DNA of 22,363 nt, taken from NCBI GenBank assembly GCA_964530165.1, contig CAZGYE010000061.1:1-22363 (forward strand), given 5' to 3'. Positions within the stretch are counted from its first letter, which is position 1. The number at the start of each line of letters is the position of its first letter. The notes beneath the pieces were generated by a model. That model searched no databases and was not told where the DNA came from. It saw only the letters and a program-made list of their open reading frames with translations. The position numbers and the translations under genes were made by a program. The DNA is from CAZGYE01 sp964530165. Its GTDB lineage: Bacteria; Planctomycetota; Planctomycetia; Planctomycetales; Planctomycetaceae. Below, one piece after another: positions 1 through 6,955 of this stretch.

Positions 1-714
1 GAGATCGTGGCCATCCAGGAAACCTACAACTGTGGACCGCCCTGGTTCCGCAACCGCCAACGCAAACCGGAATGGACCGAAATGGAGTATCAAATGCGCA
101 ACTGGTATCCCTTCACATGGCTGTCCGGAGACCACAACGTCGAGCAGCACGTTCACAGCCTGGACAAAGCGGCCTGGGCGTTGCGCGACGAGCCCCCGCT
201 TCGCGCCTGGGGATCGGGCGGACGCCAAATCCACTCCGAAGACGCCATCGGCAACATCTTTGACCATCATGCCGTGGTCTACGAGTACGCCAACGGCGTT
301 CGCGTCTATTCCCATTGCCGGCGTCAAGCCGGCTGCTGGAACAACGTGTCGGACCACATTTTGGGAACCAAAGGTCGCTGCGACGTGATGAAACACCGCA
401 TCGAGGGGGAACATCCCTGGCGCTACGACGGACCCAAGCCCAACATGTACGACGTCGAGCATCAGGAGCTGTTCACTTCGATCCGCAACGGCACGCCGAT
501 CAACAACGGTCTCTACATGGCGCGCAGTACACTGTGGGCCATTCTGGGCCGCATGACCACGTACACCGGAAAGTCCATCACGTGGGAGCAGGCGATGGCG
601 TCCCAGGAGGATCTTTCCCCTGCCGGCTACGGCTGGGACGCGGCTCCCCCCATCCTGCCCGACGAAAACGGCAACTACCTGATCGCCACTCCAGGCGTCA
701 CCAAGTTCGTCTGA
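1..714 (+). CDS. Gfo/Idh/MocA family oxidoreductase, C-terminal part (5' partial)
   Basis: The reading frame is open from the first base of the window, so the N-terminal half with the NAD(P)-binding Rossmann domain lies outside. The visible 237 residues resemble the C-terminal substrate-binding domain of planctomycete Gfo/Idh/MocA oxidoreductases. They include an aromatic, charged stretch WFRNRQRKPEWTEMEYQMRN, then WLSGDHNVEQHVHSLDKAAW, and near the end NGLYMARSTLWAILGRMTTYTG. These enzymes oxidise or reduce sugars and cyclitols, and secreted planctomycete members often carry a Tat signal that would be upstream here. The gene ends with TGA 44 bases before the proposed hgcA start on the same strand, so co-transcription with hgcA is possible. 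The family call is by recognition of sequence style; the substrate cannot be told. Confidence 0.8.
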   Translation, partial: EIVAIQETYNCGPPWFRNRQRKPEWTEMEYQMRNWYPFTWLSGDHNVEQHVHSLDKAAWALRDEPPLRAWGSGGRQIHSEDAIGNIFDHHAVVYEYANGVRVYSHCRRQAGCWNNVSDHILGTKGRCDVMKHRIEGEHPWRYDGPKPNMYDVEHQELFTSIRNGTPINNGLYMARSTLWAILGRMTTYTGKSITWEQAMASQEDLSPAGYGWDAAPPILPDENGNYLIATPGVTKFV

Positions 715-758
715 CGGCGCCCGTTACTCGACGCGATCACATTGATGCAGTCCGCGAG

Positions 759-1907
759 ATGAATGAGTCACGTGAAAACCCGGCCTGCTGCGGCGAAGCA
801 AGACAAAGCGGCGCTTCAAATTGTGCGCACACGAACGGCGAGGCCGCCGAACACAGGACGAGACATACCGCGCGGTGGATCAGCGGACAGGTGGACTCTG
901 CCGCGGGGGAGGTGCCGCGAGTGACGACTTCGCTCCGGCTGACCGACCATGTTGGCACGTGGAAAGCTCGCTGGGGCATCGGTCGGATGCGGTACCTTGT
1001 CTTTCCGCGACTTTACGCCCTCGGCGAGCCGACAGCCGATTCGCCCGTCTTGGTTTCGGCAAACTACAAGATGAGTTTCGACCGGCTTCGATCGCAGTTG
1101 ACGGGGATCGACGCTTGGATTCTGGTGCTGGACACGCAGGGCGTCAACGTGTGGTGTGCGGCCGGAAAAGGGACTTTCGGCACGGACGAGATCGTGCGGC
1201 AGGTCGAGGCGACCAGGCTCGCAGAAGTCGTCTCGCATCGCACGCTGATTGTCCCCCAGCTCGGCGCGCCGGGTGTGGCCGCTCACGAGGTCAAACGGCG
1301 TAGTCGTTTTCGAGTCGTTTACGGCCCGGTCCGTGCTTCGGACTTGCCTCGGTTTCTGGAGGCCGGCATGAAAGCGACACCGGAAATGCGTCAGGTGCGG
1401 TTTCCGTTTCGGGACCGAATGGCTGTCGCCCCGGTCGAGTTGATCATCTGGGGCAAGTACATGTTGTTGATCGCAGCCTGCTTCTTTCTGCTGGCGGGAT
1501 TGGGCGCAGACGGATTCTCGTGGGGGCGGGCGACAACAATGGGGTCTCAGTCTGCGTTGGCGTTTGTGGCCACGTGTGTTGGTGCCATCGTGCTGACGCC
1601 GGCGCTGTTGCCGTGGTTGCCGGGGCGAGCCTTCGCCGTGAAAGGAGGCTGCCTCGGTCTGGCCGTCGTTGCAGGAATTGCCGCGTACGTTTGGCGTCAT
1701 CCCCAAATGATTGATAGCTGGTCGGTTGCCACGGCGTGGTGTTTGCTGATTCCAGCCATCGCAAGTTTTCTGGCGATGAATTACACCGGTGCGAGCACAT
1801 ATACGTCCTTGTCGGGCGTTCGGCTGGAAGTTCGGCTTGCCGCGCCGATTCAGATTGCATGTGCCATCGGGGCTGCAATCTTGTGGTTGATGGGGCGGTT
1901 TGTGTGA
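759..1907 (+). CDS. hgcA: HgcA, corrinoid membrane protein of mercury methylation
   Basis: HgcA carries a methyl-corrinoid and passes the methyl group to Hg(II), making methylmercury; HgcB re-reduces it. The protein has 382 residues from the ATG at 759. The corrinoid-binding domain occupies roughly residues 50-225 and holds the diagnostic cap helix NVWCAAGK (residues 130-137). Cys133 is the predicted lower axial cobalt ligand. Other family blocks follow: ANYKMSFDRLR, WILVLDTQG, PQLGAPGVAAHEVK and YGPVRASDLPRFL. From about residue 230 there are some five hydrophobic segments, and the family block MNYTGASTYTSLSGV starts at residue 340. Length and layout are normal for HgcA. The start is uncertain: the first 45 residues look non-conserved, no strong Shine-Dalgarno is seen, and a GTG near 891 or 912 could serve instead. 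hgcB follows after 176 bases that hold a mobile-looking element. Confidence 0.95.
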   Translation: MNESRENPACCGEARQSGASNCAHTNGEAAEHRTRHTARWISGQVDSAAGEVPRVTTSLRLTDHVGTWKARWGIGRMRYLVFPRLYALGEPTADSPVLVSANYKMSFDRLRSQLTGIDAWILVLDTQGVNVWCAAGKGTFGTDEIVRQVEATRLAEVVSHRTLIVPQLGAPGVAAHEVKRRSRFRVVYGPVRASDLPRFLEAGMKATPEMRQVRFPFRDRMAVAPVELIIWGKYMLLIAACFFLLAGLGADGFSWGRATTMGSQSALAFVATCVGAIVLTPALLPWLPGRAFAVKGGCLGLAVVAGIAAYVWRHPQMIDSWSVATAWCLLIPAIASFLAMNYTGASTYTSLSGVRLEVRLAAPIQIACAIGAAILWLMGRFV

Positions 1908-1930
1908 CCACCCTCGTCGGGAGAGTGCTA

Positions 1931-2071
1931 GCCCGGATTATTCTTAGAAACCCAAACCGACGACTTGTCGTCGTTCAGCGTGCCGTGAAACCAGTAGATT
2001 GCGACAACAAGTTGTCGGTTTGGAAGTTGTCGGTTTGGGTACGACGATGACAGCCTAGGAATAATCCGGGC
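1931..2071. mobile_element. MITE-like element between hgcA and hgcB
   Basis: This 141-bp non-coding element is bounded by 17-bp terminal inverted repeats. The left is GCCCGGATTATTCTTAG (1931-1947) and the right is CTAGGAATAATCCGGGC (2055-2071), with one mismatch. The repeats can be stretched to 1928 and 2074 with one more mismatch. Inside lie subterminal inverted repeats, ACCCAAACCGACGACTT at 1950-1966 against 2024-2040 (16 of 17 match). There are also two perfect small palindromes, CGACGAC-TT-GTCGTCG (1958-1973) and CGACAAC-AA-GTTGTCG (2002-2017), and two copies of GTTGTCGGTTTGG (2011, 2026). No reading frame of note is present and no target duplication is obvious. The RNA would fold strongly, so it could also act as an attenuator or processing site between the two genes. 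Confidence 0.65.
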
Positions 2072-2083
2072 CAGGGAGCAACT

Positions 2084-2362
2084 ATGTTCGGGCTGCGCTA
2101 TTTGCCGGGGGTGGTTACCCTGGCGTTGGACGTCGACAAATGCAATGGATGCGCGATGTGCGTCGCGGTCTGTCCGCATTCAGTCTTTGCTATCGAGAGG
2201 AAGAGGTCACGAATCGTTGACGGCGACGCTTGCATGGAATGCGGCGCCTGCGCCAGGAACTGTCGAGAGCAAGCGGTCTCGGTGCGTCCGGGCGTCGGGT
2301 GCGCCGCGGCGGTCATCATTGGCGCCGTGACCGCTGAGGCCCCCTGCTGCGGCGGACAGTGA
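2084..2362 (+). CDS. hgcB: HgcB, 2x[4Fe-4S] ferredoxin of mercury methylation
   Basis: HgcB is the small ferredoxin that supplies electrons to the HgcA corrinoid and may deliver Hg(II) to it. The 92-residue protein has two cluster motifs, C20-x2-C23-x2-C26-x3-C30-P and C50-x2-C53-x2-C56-x3-C60. A conserved extra cysteine follows at C73 in VRPGVGCAAA. A vicinal pair, C88-C89, sits three residues before the C-terminus, as expected for HgcB and not for ordinary ferredoxins. The block DACMECGACARNC is typical of the family; the residue after C60 is Arg, where Pro is more usual. The start is supported by GGGAG at 2074-2078, five bases before ATG, only a few bases beyond the inserted element at 1931-2071. 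The stop lies one base from the 3' end of the convergent gene at 2364. Confidence 0.95.
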   Translation: MFGLRYLPGVVTLALDVDKCNGCAMCVAVCPHSVFAIERKRSRIVDGDACMECGACARNCREQAVSVRPGVGCAAAVIIGAVTAEAPCCGGQ

Positions 2363-2363
2363 G

Positions 2364-4154
2364 CTACTCCGACTCGCCCAGAAGTCGTTCGCGGTACGCC
2401 GACTGCAAACCGGCTTTGGCGATGATGTCCTTGCCGGCCTCCTTGACCTCCCCCGGCCGGCCAAAATGGTTGCCGCGCCACGTGTGCCGGTCACGGCCGC
2501 CCTGATTGAATCGGACAAGCTGAGCGGAGGTGTCGTAGATGACGTTGCGCTCGAACAGGTAACCTTTGCTGCCCTCGTCGATGAACATCCCGTTGTTGGG
2601 CGCACCTTGGGCCAGCGGGCTTCGATTGACGTCGTGCAAATGGTTGCCTCGAATCACCGTGCCCGGCTGGAACCCCAGCGTGTAAATGCAGCCGCCGTCG
2701 CACAGCCGATTCATGACGTCATGAACATGGTTGTACTCGACCAGGTTCCCTTTGCACGGTGTTGGTTTTGGGTTCCATTGCCAGCCCACCGAGATCCCGC
2801 TGTAAGGGAGATCGTGAACAAGGTTGTGGGAAACCACTGTTTCCTGGGCGTAACCAACCCAGATGCCGATAGCGCCGTAGAATTCCAGACCGCAACCGTG
2901 AACGTGGTTGTTGCTGATCCGATTGTTCTGCGGTACTTCGGCCTCACTGTTTGGCCCCCCAACCATGATGCCGTTGGCACTGACGTTGAACACGTGATTG
3001 CCCTGAATCAAGTCCCCCCGGCAACCGTCCGACAGCTCGACGCCGCTGCCGCCGAGCCTCGCGAGCACACCGTCTTGGACGCTACAGTTCTCGGCATACT
3101 TGAAGTAAACGGCGGCGGGGACGTGCTTCCAGCGTCGGCCGGGATGTGCGTCGCTTCCGTAATGACAGGCCTGGATGCCCATGTAGCCATCCGGCGGCAA
3201 ACGCCAGCCGGTGTGCTCGAAGCGGAGGCCTGTGAAATGAAGGTTTCGCACGGGCTGCCCGGACGTGCCGGTTACCTCGATCAACCGCGTCAGCACGGGC
3301 GCGACGACCGCGGCGCGGGTCATATTTTCGTCGGGCCGTGGCCGATAACTCAGTACGCCGGTCTGCCGATCCAGATACCACTCGCCGGGCTGGTCGAGAA
3401 GCTCGCGAGCATTCTCGAAATAACACCAACGGCCGGCGCTGGGGAAGATGTACGCCGGCCCGTGCCTGTGCGGGGGGGCCAGCTCGACCACGTTTTTCTT
3501 GGCGTCGATGCTCTTGACCCGTTTGCGGTTGATCGCCCAGTTTCCCGAGATCATCACTTCAACGTCCGCAGGATTCCGCCAGGCGCCGAGCAAACCGGGA
3601 GGCAGCGTGAGGGCGTAACGCGATTGGTCGTTGAGAAACTCGACGCCTTTCAATTGCCGGCAGTTCGGCTCGGCATCCAGATTCGGACTGCGCGCCCGCA
3701 CGGCACGGCGACCTTCGACGAACAGCGCGCGGAAACTCCACGTGCCTTTCTTGACTCCCGGCACGTTCGCCGTCCAGACTTCGTCTTGACCTCGCTTCCA
3801 ATCACGAATCGTCCTGCCACCGCTGACGACGACCTTCTCCCCCGCAGAGGCCCCGTAGGTGATGGCATGCTGCCCCGTTCCCGAATCCGCGGGGCCGAAC
3901 ACCAGAGGCTCGGAGAGTTCGTAGGTCCCCGCGCGGATGACGACCGTCACGTCGGAGTCCAGTCCCGAGACGATCCGTTTTCGGACCGCGTCCTTTGCCC
4001 GTTTCAGAGTCGCGAATGGTTGCTCTCGCCGTCCGGAATTGGTGTCGCTGCCGCTGGGCGACACAAAAAAATCGCCTGCGGGACCTTGTTCGCCGGCGCC
4101 GACCGGCATGCCGATCGCCAGAAGCACGATGACCGTCATTACCTTGCATTTCAT
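2364..4154 (-). CDS. Secreted right-handed parallel beta-helix protein
   Basis: The 596-residue protein begins with a signal peptide (MKCKVMTVIVLLAIGMPVGA) and is therefore predicted to be exported. It is followed by the FFVSPSGSDTNSGRREQPFA block typical of the N-terminus of secreted pectate-lyase-like beta-helix proteins (DUF1565-like). From about residue 330 to 560 there are repeated coils of the N-x-I-x-x-N-x-V/I-x-x type, for example IQGNHVFNVSANGIMVGG and RISNNHVHGCGL, which form the beta-helix ladder. Such proteins often bind or cleave polysaccharides, but no catalytic residues can be assigned. The start has a good Shine-Dalgarno, GAGGGA, seven bases upstream of ATG. The gene is convergent with hgcB, with a single base between the stops. 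The next gene upstream on this strand is the nitroreductase, whose stop is about 20 bases away, so the two may form an operon. Confidence 0.85.
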   Translation of the reverse strand: MKCKVMTVIVLLAIGMPVGAGEQGPAGDFFVSPSGSDTNSGRREQPFATLKRAKDAVRKRIVSGLDSDVTVVIRAGTYELSEPLVFGPADSGTGQHAITYGASAGEKVVVSGGRTIRDWKRGQDEVWTANVPGVKKGTWSFRALFVEGRRAVRARSPNLDAEPNCRQLKGVEFLNDQSRYALTLPPGLLGAWRNPADVEVMISGNWAINRKRVKSIDAKKNVVELAPPHRHGPAYIFPSAGRWCYFENARELLDQPGEWYLDRQTGVLSYRPRPDENMTRAAVVAPVLTRLIEVTGTSGQPVRNLHFTGLRFEHTGWRLPPDGYMGIQACHYGSDAHPGRRWKHVPAAVYFKYAENCSVQDGVLARLGGSGVELSDGCRGDLIQGNHVFNVSANGIMVGGPNSEAEVPQNNRISNNHVHGCGLEFYGAIGIWVGYAQETVVSHNLVHDLPYSGISVGWQWNPKPTPCKGNLVEYNHVHDVMNRLCDGGCIYTLGFQPGTVIRGNHLHDVNRSPLAQGAPNNGMFIDEGSKGYLFERNVIYDTSAQLVRFNQGGRDRHTWRGNHFGRPGEVKEAGKDIIAKAGLQSAYRERLLGESE

Positions 4155-4173
4155 TGGAATGTCCCTCTACAGA

Positions 4174-4686
4174 TTATGGGCAGCGGTTGTGATGCACGCG
4201 ATCTTCTCGATACCTCTCCTGGCTGAAGGGCTGTTCTGCGGGATAGCCCAGCGAAATCAGGCTGTGCGGAAAGACGTTCTCCGGCAGGTTGAGCAGCCGG
4301 CGAATTGCGTGGATGCGTTCTTCCCGTGGATAGACCCCGGTCCACACCGCACCCAGTCCCAGAGCGTGCGCTGCCAGCAGTAAGTTCTGGGCGGCGGCGG
4401 CGCAGTCAAGGACCCAAAAGCCGGGAGAGATCTCCAAGCTGACATCGCCGCTGACCAAGATCGCAAGCGGCGCATGCTCAACCATGTCTGCATTGGGATG
4501 GACGCGGGCGAGCTCGGCCAGAAGTTCGCGGTCGTTGACTACCGAGAACTGCCATGGCTGGGCGTTGCACGCGCTGGGCGCCATCATGGCCGCGGCCAAG
4601 AGTTTCTGCACGAACTCTTCCGGAACCGGCCTCGCCTGGTATTTGCGAACGCTGCGACGGGTATGAATGGCTTCCAGTATGTCCAT
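4174..4686 (-). CDS. Nitroreductase family protein
   Basis: This is a 170-residue FMN-dependent nitroreductase-family protein. These enzymes reduce nitro groups, quinones or flavins with NAD(P)H and are usually cytoplasmic homodimers. The N-terminus MDILEAIHTRRSVRKY is the classic family opening, with the FMN phosphate-contacting Arg-Arg-Ser. MMAPSACNAQPWQF, DCAAAAQNLLLAAHALGLGAVW and the closing ISLGYP block are also standard. The length fits the short branch of the family. The frame extends further upstream, but the ATG at 4686 is preferred. It begins the conserved domain and has GAGGA six bases upstream. The gene sits just upstream of the beta-helix gene on the same strand. A 15-bp palindrome lies about 70 bases upstream of the start. 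Confidence 0.88.
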   Translation of the reverse strand: MDILEAIHTRRSVRKYQARPVPEEFVQKLLAAAMMAPSACNAQPWQFSVVNDRELLAELARVHPNADMVEHAPLAILVSGDVSLEISPGFWVLDCAAAAQNLLLAAHALGLGAVWTGVYPREERIHAIRRLLNLPENVFPHSLISLGYPAEQPFSQERYREDRVHHNRCP

Positions 4687-4755
4687 GGGTGTCCTCGCCA
4701 ATACGAGAAAAATTCCTTTCGGGAAACCGAGCCGAGAAGTCACAAGGCTCAACGC

Positions 4756-4770
4756 TGTAGACAGTCTACA
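4756..4770. promoter_or_regulatory. 15-bp palindrome, candidate operator
   Basis: TGTAGAC-A-GTCTACA is a perfect 7-bp inverted repeat with one central base, about 70 bases upstream of the nitroreductase start. It lies in the 201-bp intergenic stretch 4687-4887 between that gene and the hemB stop. The symmetry and position suit a dimeric repressor site. BlaI/MecI- or CopY-type regulators, which recognise TGTA/TACA half-sites and are common in planctomycetes, are one possibility but are not shown by the sequence. Nothing else was recognised in this intergenic stretch. Confidence 0.4.
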
Positions 4771-4887
4771 CCGATCGGCGGTTCGGACAAAGTATTGCAG
4801 AGAATTCGTCGGCCCCAGTGAGTTGGTGCTCGCAGAATCTGGGTCTTCGCGGACTCAGCCCCCGCCACGCCGTCCCGACCGAAATTT

Positions 4888-5949
4888 TCACCCCAGCCAG
4901 CGGGCGGCGTCTTTGGCGAAGTAGGTGAGAATCATGTCTGCGCCGGCGCGTTTGATGCTGGTGAGGATTTCCAGCGCGATGCGCTCTTCGTCGATCCAAC
5001 CCTTTTCGGCGGCGGCTTTGACCATGGCAAATTCGCCGCTGACGTTGTAGGCGGCCAGCGGGACGTCGGGGTGGGCGTCTTTCACCCGGCGGATGACGTC
5101 CAGGTAGCTGAGCGCCGGCTTGACCATCAGCATGTCAGCCCCTTCGGCGAGGTCCAGGGCGACTTCGCGGAGCGCCTCGGCCGCGTTGGCCGGGTCCATT
5201 TGGTAGGTGCGACGGTCGCCGAATTGCGGGGCGCTCTCGGCCGCTTCGCGGAACGGCCCGTAAAAGGCCGACGAGTACTTGACCGCGTAGCTCAGGATGG
5301 GGATGTTCTCGAAGCCGGCTGCGTCCAGCCCTGTGCGAATGGCGGCGATCATGCCGTCCATCATGCCGCTGGGGGCCACGACGTCGGCGCCGGCGCGGGC
5401 GTGGCTGACGACCTGCTTGCTGAGAATCTCCAACGTGGCGTCGTTATCGACGTCCATCTGTCCGTGCCGATCGCCCAGGATGCCGCAATGCCCGTGATCG
5501 GTGTACTCACAGAAACAGACGTCGGTGATGACGAGCACGTCGCTTCCGGTGGCCTTAATCGCACGGACCGCCTGCTGGATGATGCCGTCATCGTCGCAGG
5601 CGTCGCTGCCGACGGCGTCCTTTTCTTCCGGGATGCCGAACAGGATGACGGCGGGAATGCTGAGCGAATCGATCTCGGCGATCTCCTCGGCCAGCAGGTC
5701 GACGGTCATTTGCGAATGGCCGGGCATCGAGGCGATCGACACCCGCTGGTTCTCGCCGAAACGGGCGAACAACGGCAAAATGAAATCGTTGGGGCTCAGC
5801 TCGGTCTCGCGAACCATGTCGCGCAGCTTCGGATGCGTGCGCAACCGCCGCATGCGCACCGTGGGAAATGTGGGGCAGGCTTTCGAGCCTGCCACGGTGC
5901 GACTGTTGACGTCGAATTCACCGGTTTTCGTTGATGATCTCATGCTCAT
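4888..5949 (-). CDS. hemB: Porphobilinogen synthase (delta-aminolevulinate dehydratase)
   Basis: HemB condenses two 5-aminolevulinates into porphobilinogen, the second committed step of tetrapyrrole synthesis. Corrinoids such as the HgcA cofactor also derive from this pathway. With the start at 5949 the protein has 353 residues. The zinc site DVCFCEYTDHGHC has all three cysteines (C145, C147, C155). The two active-site lysines are in SYAVKYSSAFYGPFR (K224) and MLMVKPALSYLDV (K277, Schiff base). The body aligns from MRRLRTHPKLRDMV onward with normal HemB. Residues 19-28 (VAGSKACPTF) are translated from a palindromic repeat copy at 5870-5895. Two starts are possible. ATG 5949 overlaps the upstream transposase stop as ATGA and has AAGGG about seven bases upstream. 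ATG 5853 lies after the repeat, gives 321 residues and matches family length better. Confidence 0.95.
   Translation of the reverse strand: MSMRSSTKTGEFDVNSRTVAGSKACPTFPTVRMRRLRTHPKLRDMVRETELSPNDFILPLFARFGENQRVSIASMPGHSQMTVDLLAEEIAEIDSLSIPAVILFGIPEEKDAVGSDACDDDGIIQQAVRAIKATGSDVLVITDVCFCEYTDHGHCGILGDRHGQMDVDNDATLEILSKQVVSHARAGADVVAPSGMMDGMIAAIRTGLDAAGFENIPILSYAVKYSSAFYGPFREAAESAPQFGDRRTYQMDPANAAEALREVALDLAEGADMLMVKPALSYLDVIRRVKDAHPDVPLAAYNVSGEFAMVKAAAEKGWIDEERIALEILTSIKRAGADMILTYFAKDAARWLG
5870..5895. repeat. REP-like palindrome inside the hemB 5' region
   Basis: One copy of the GGCAGGCT-n4-AGCCTGCC palindrome flanked by GTG/CAC. It lies within the first 30 codons of hemB if translation starts at 5949, or in the hemB leader if it starts at 5853. 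It keeps the frame open. Confidence 0.85.
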
Positions 5950-6788
5950 GATGCGCCCTTCGACGCTATTTGGACGAGAGCAAGGCTCTCGGGAATGTGG
6001 GGCAGGCTTTCGAGCCTGCCACGACCGTGCAGCACCACCAGGCTGCTGTATGGGTATTCCGAAGGGTGGTCTACAAGCCCCGCTGTGATGGGGTTGTTGT
6101 GAATGTAGTTGAACTTGTCCAGCCAATCTTCCTCGTGGCGGATCAAGTGATCGAAGTTTTCATCCTGCCAGAAAGGTCCTTTTCGGCCGAGAACTTTGTT
6201 GATGCCTCTGGCCGTAAAGCCCTTCAGACCCTGTTGTATCTTCGCGAGCGTCCACCCAGGCAGTGGACTGAGCAGAAGATGCACATGATCGGACATGATC
6301 ACATAAGCGTCAAGCAGGTAGCGTTCACCATGGCCGAAGATGACGCTTTCTTCGACCCGATCCGCGAGGACGGCAGGCTGGAAAGCCTGCCCCACAGGCT
6401 GGAAAGCCTGCCCCACGGGGTGGAAAGCCTGCCCCACGGGGTGGAAAGCCTGCCCCACGGGGTGCGGCGTTTGACCTGCAGAGTGTGGGGCAGGCTTTCT
6501 AGCCTGCCTTTGGGAATTCACCAACTGAAAGGGTTTTCGTAGGTTGGACCGCACCCTGAACGTGATGAAGTAGGTTGAACCCTCGAGCTCCCAATGGGGC
6601 AATCGCCTTTGGCGCTGCCAGACTTCGTTCAAATCTGCGCGCGTGAATTCACGCAATTCCGGGAAATGAAAGGCAGGCTCGAAAGCCTGCCCCACAGGTT
6701 TGTCCCGCAACCATTCGCGGATACGTTGCATTCTAAGCAGGTTCTGTTCGTTAGAACGCCTGCCTCGTTGGCGCTTTCCGTCGGTCAT
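5946..6788 (-). CDS. REP-associated tyrosine transposase (RAYT, Y1 HUH family)
   Basis: This is a 280-residue single-strand DNA transposase of the IS200/IS605-like Y1 family. The HUH metal site is DHVHLLL. The downstream family blocks are FWQDENFDHLIR and the YIHNNPITAGLV segment with the probable catalytic Tyr region, ending with the EYPYSS signature. An N-terminal block, VWQRQRRLPHWELEGSTYFI, is typical of planctomycete RAYTs. RAYTs mobilise REP palindromes rather than themselves. Here four 7-residue units (VGQAFHP or VGQAFQP) are translated from tandem copies of the local repeat. Other copies are translated near the N-terminus (PVGQAFEPA) and the C-terminus (GRLESLPH). The start at 6788 is the first ATG that leads into the conserved region; MQRIREWL further in is an alternative. 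The stop overlaps the hemB ATG at 5949. Confidence 0.85.
   Translation of the reverse strand: MTDGKRQRGRRSNEQNLLRMQRIREWLRDKPVGQAFEPAFHFPELREFTRADLNEVWQRQRRLPHWELEGSTYFITFRVRSNLRKPFQLVNSQRQARKPAPHSAGQTPHPVGQAFHPVGQAFHPVGQAFQPVGQAFQPAVLADRVEESVIFGHGERYLLDAYVIMSDHVHLLLSPLPGWTLAKIQQGLKGFTARGINKVLGRKGPFWQDENFDHLIRHEEDWLDKFNYIHNNPITAGLVDHPSEYPYSSLVVLHGRGRLESLPHIPESLALVQIASKGAS
5997..6022. repeat. REP-like palindrome in the 3' part of the RAYT gene
   Basis: This copy has the same core as the one at 5870-5895, GGCAGGCTTTCGAGCCTGCC, flanked by GTGG and AC. It encodes GRLESLPH near the C-terminus of the transposase. Confidence 0.85.
6372..6458. repeat. Tandem array of four 21-bp REP-like units in the RAYT gene
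   Basis: Four consecutive 21-bp units run from 6375 to 6458, each ending GGAAAGCCTGCCCCAC. The first two begin AGGCT and the last two GGGGT. Because 21 is a multiple of three, the transposase frame is kept, adding VGQAFHP or VGQAFQP four times. No spacers are present, so this is not a CRISPR array. Confidence 0.9.
6485..6508. repeat. REP-like palindrome, inverted relative to the tandem array
   Basis: GTGGGGCAGGCTTTCTAGCC followed by TGCC. It lies 26 bases from the tandem array in opposite orientation, a layout like a BIME (paired REPs). Still inside the RAYT coding region. Confidence 0.85.
6672..6695. repeat. REP-like palindrome near the RAYT N-terminus
   Basis: GGCAGGCTCGAAAGCCTGCC followed by CCAC; translated as VGQAFEPA within the transposase, in a loop before the conserved core. 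Confidence 0.85.
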
Positions 6789-6831
6789 TTGAAAGTCACC
6801 AATTCTTTTCTGTGTATTGCTGTTGACGCAT

Positions 6832-6855
6832 GGCAGGCTGGAAAGCCTGCCCCAC
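6832..6855. repeat. REP-like palindrome at the left edge of the gap
   Basis: GGCAGGCTGGAAAGCCTGCC followed by CCAC, directly abutting the N run. Confidence 0.85.
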
Positions 6856-6955
6856 NNNNNNNNNNNNNNNNNNNNNNNNNNNNNNNNNNNNNNNNNNNNN
6901 NNNNNNNNNNNNNNNNNNNNNNNNNNNNNNNNNNNNNNNNNNNNNNNNNNNNNNN
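6856..6955. other. Assembly gap, 100 Ns
   Basis: Exactly 100 Ns, the conventional filler for a scaffold gap of unknown size. Repeat copies abut both sides, so the array probably broke the assembly and the true copy number is unknown. Confidence 0.98.

Noticed and set aside
1931..2071. A short gene between hgcA and hgcB
   Set aside because: Frames crossing this segment have no domain or ribosome site, and the sequence is explained by inverted repeats.
2466..4226. 586-codon open frame on the plus strand
   Set aside because: It is antisense to the beta-helix gene, which has a signal peptide, repeat coils and a good ribosome site; the plus-strand translation shows no domain and is a GC-driven shadow.
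4687..4752. Upstream extension of the nitroreductase to an earlier start
   Set aside because: The conserved domain begins at ATG 4686, which has its own GAGGA site; the extra 22 residues match nothing in the family.
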